A stretch of DNA of 64,000 nt, taken from Methanohalophilus mahii DSM 5219 (GTDB lineage Archaea; Halobacteriota; Methanosarcinia; Methanosarcinales; Methanosarcinaceae). The notes under the pieces are model-generated. The model ran no database searches, had not been told where the DNA came from, and saw only the letters and a program-made list of their open reading frames with translations. Where the stretch lies: contig NC_014002.1 in assembly GCF_000025865.1 (NCBI RefSeq), positions 1,798,001 through 1,862,000 on the forward strand. Reading direction: 5' to 3'. A program made the translations under genes and the position numbers. Below are positions 63,824 to 64,000 of the stretch, piece by piece. Position 1 is the first letter of the stretch; every line of letters starts with the position of its first letter.

Positions 63824-64000
63824 TCAGGGACGTACAGGCACGTTGTTCTCACGAAGGTGTTTTTTCACATCTTCAACCGTATATTCCCCGAAGTGGAAAA
63901 TACTGGCAGCCAGTCCTGCATCGGCTTTGCCTTTTACAAACCCTTCCTGCATGTGTTCAGGCTCCCCCACACCACCGGAAGCAATAATCGGAATTTCCAG
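63824..64000 (-). CDS. hisF: imidazole glycerol phosphate synthase subunit HisF, C-terminal part
   Basis: The last 58 residues of HisF are visible, and the gene runs past the window's end. They contain [10 protein letters not shown] and [18 protein letters not shown], the phosphate-binding end of the TIM barrel. HisF makes imidazole glycerol phosphate in histidine synthesis. It is followed by a MazG-like gene in the same direction. The hisE gene lies far away at 42832. Confidence 0.93.
   Translation of the reverse strand: MEIPIIASGGVGEPEHMQEGFVKGKADAGLAASIFHFGEYTVEDVKKHLRENNVPVRP

Overview
The window comes from the chromosome of a methanogenic archaeon of the Methanosarcinales type, most likely a methylotrophic, salt-adapted relative of Methanohalophilus, Methanolobus or Methanococcoides. 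The evidence is direct. A complete collinear block of methanogenesis-marker genes ends in the ATPase that activates methyl-coenzyme M reductase (23.9-30.7 kb). There are also archaeal hypusine genes, FEN-1, DRG/NOG1-type GTPases, class I lysyl-tRNA synthetase, a PhoU/AbrB regulator and archaeal TATA-type promoters. The genus is inferred from family resemblance and the acidic surface proteins; no search was run.

Layout. 0-5.6 kb: end of a HIT protein, a membrane-anchored HtrA-like protease, an iron-sulfur flavoprotein, and an ArsR regulator overlapping an ArsP-type permease, followed by class II ribonucleotide reductase. 5.6-10.1 kb: a 1351-residue repeat-bearing surface lipoprotein with its own promoter and terminator, next to an orphan C-terminal membrane anchor that is probably a gene remnant. 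10.3-17.2 kb: tRNA-Gln, UPF0216 protein, DRG GTPase, molybdate/tungstate transporter modABC with a candidate ModE-like operator, moeA, ilvE and tRNA-Arg. 17.4-23.4 kb: thioesterase, HAD phosphatase, response regulator, gpmI, FEN-1, two small unknown proteins and a presenilin-like protease.

23.4-31.8 kb: the MCR-activation cluster, in transcription order (minus strand) atwA, mmp3, mmp6, mmp5, mmp15, mmp17, mmp7, then an AhpD-like protein; a HAD phosphatase lies upstream. 31.9-43.7 kb: exported nuclease and matrixin-type protease, ogt, eIF5A and agmatinase, HVO_0476 zinc finger protein and pcm, PhoU-like regulator, an Era-like GTPase/DUF2073/unknown/hexuloisomerase/aminotransferase series, NOG1-type GTPase, CBS proteins and hisE. 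43.8-52.5 kb: aconitase-family large subunit, YkgJ protein, a Rossmann-DHH protein with an apparently non-canonical start, then nnr, moaC, prs, an endonuclease III-like protein and a TPD (CDIN1-type) nuclease. 52.5-64 kb: feoB with a DtxR-FeoA fusion regulator, deoxyhypusine synthase, a fold-III decarboxylase, pyruvoyl arginine decarboxylase, lysS, methyltransferase, BofA-like protein, DNPH1-like hydrolase, U32 protein, MazG protein and the 3' end of hisF.

Themes that tie genes together: activation of methyl-coenzyme M reductase; Mo/W uptake and cofactor assembly (modABC, moeA, moaC); polyamine to hypusine metabolism (pdaD, agmatinase, fold-III decarboxylase, deoxyhypusine synthase, eIF5A) spread over two loci; and iron uptake. 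No insertion sequence, CRISPR array, prophage or replication origin was recognised.
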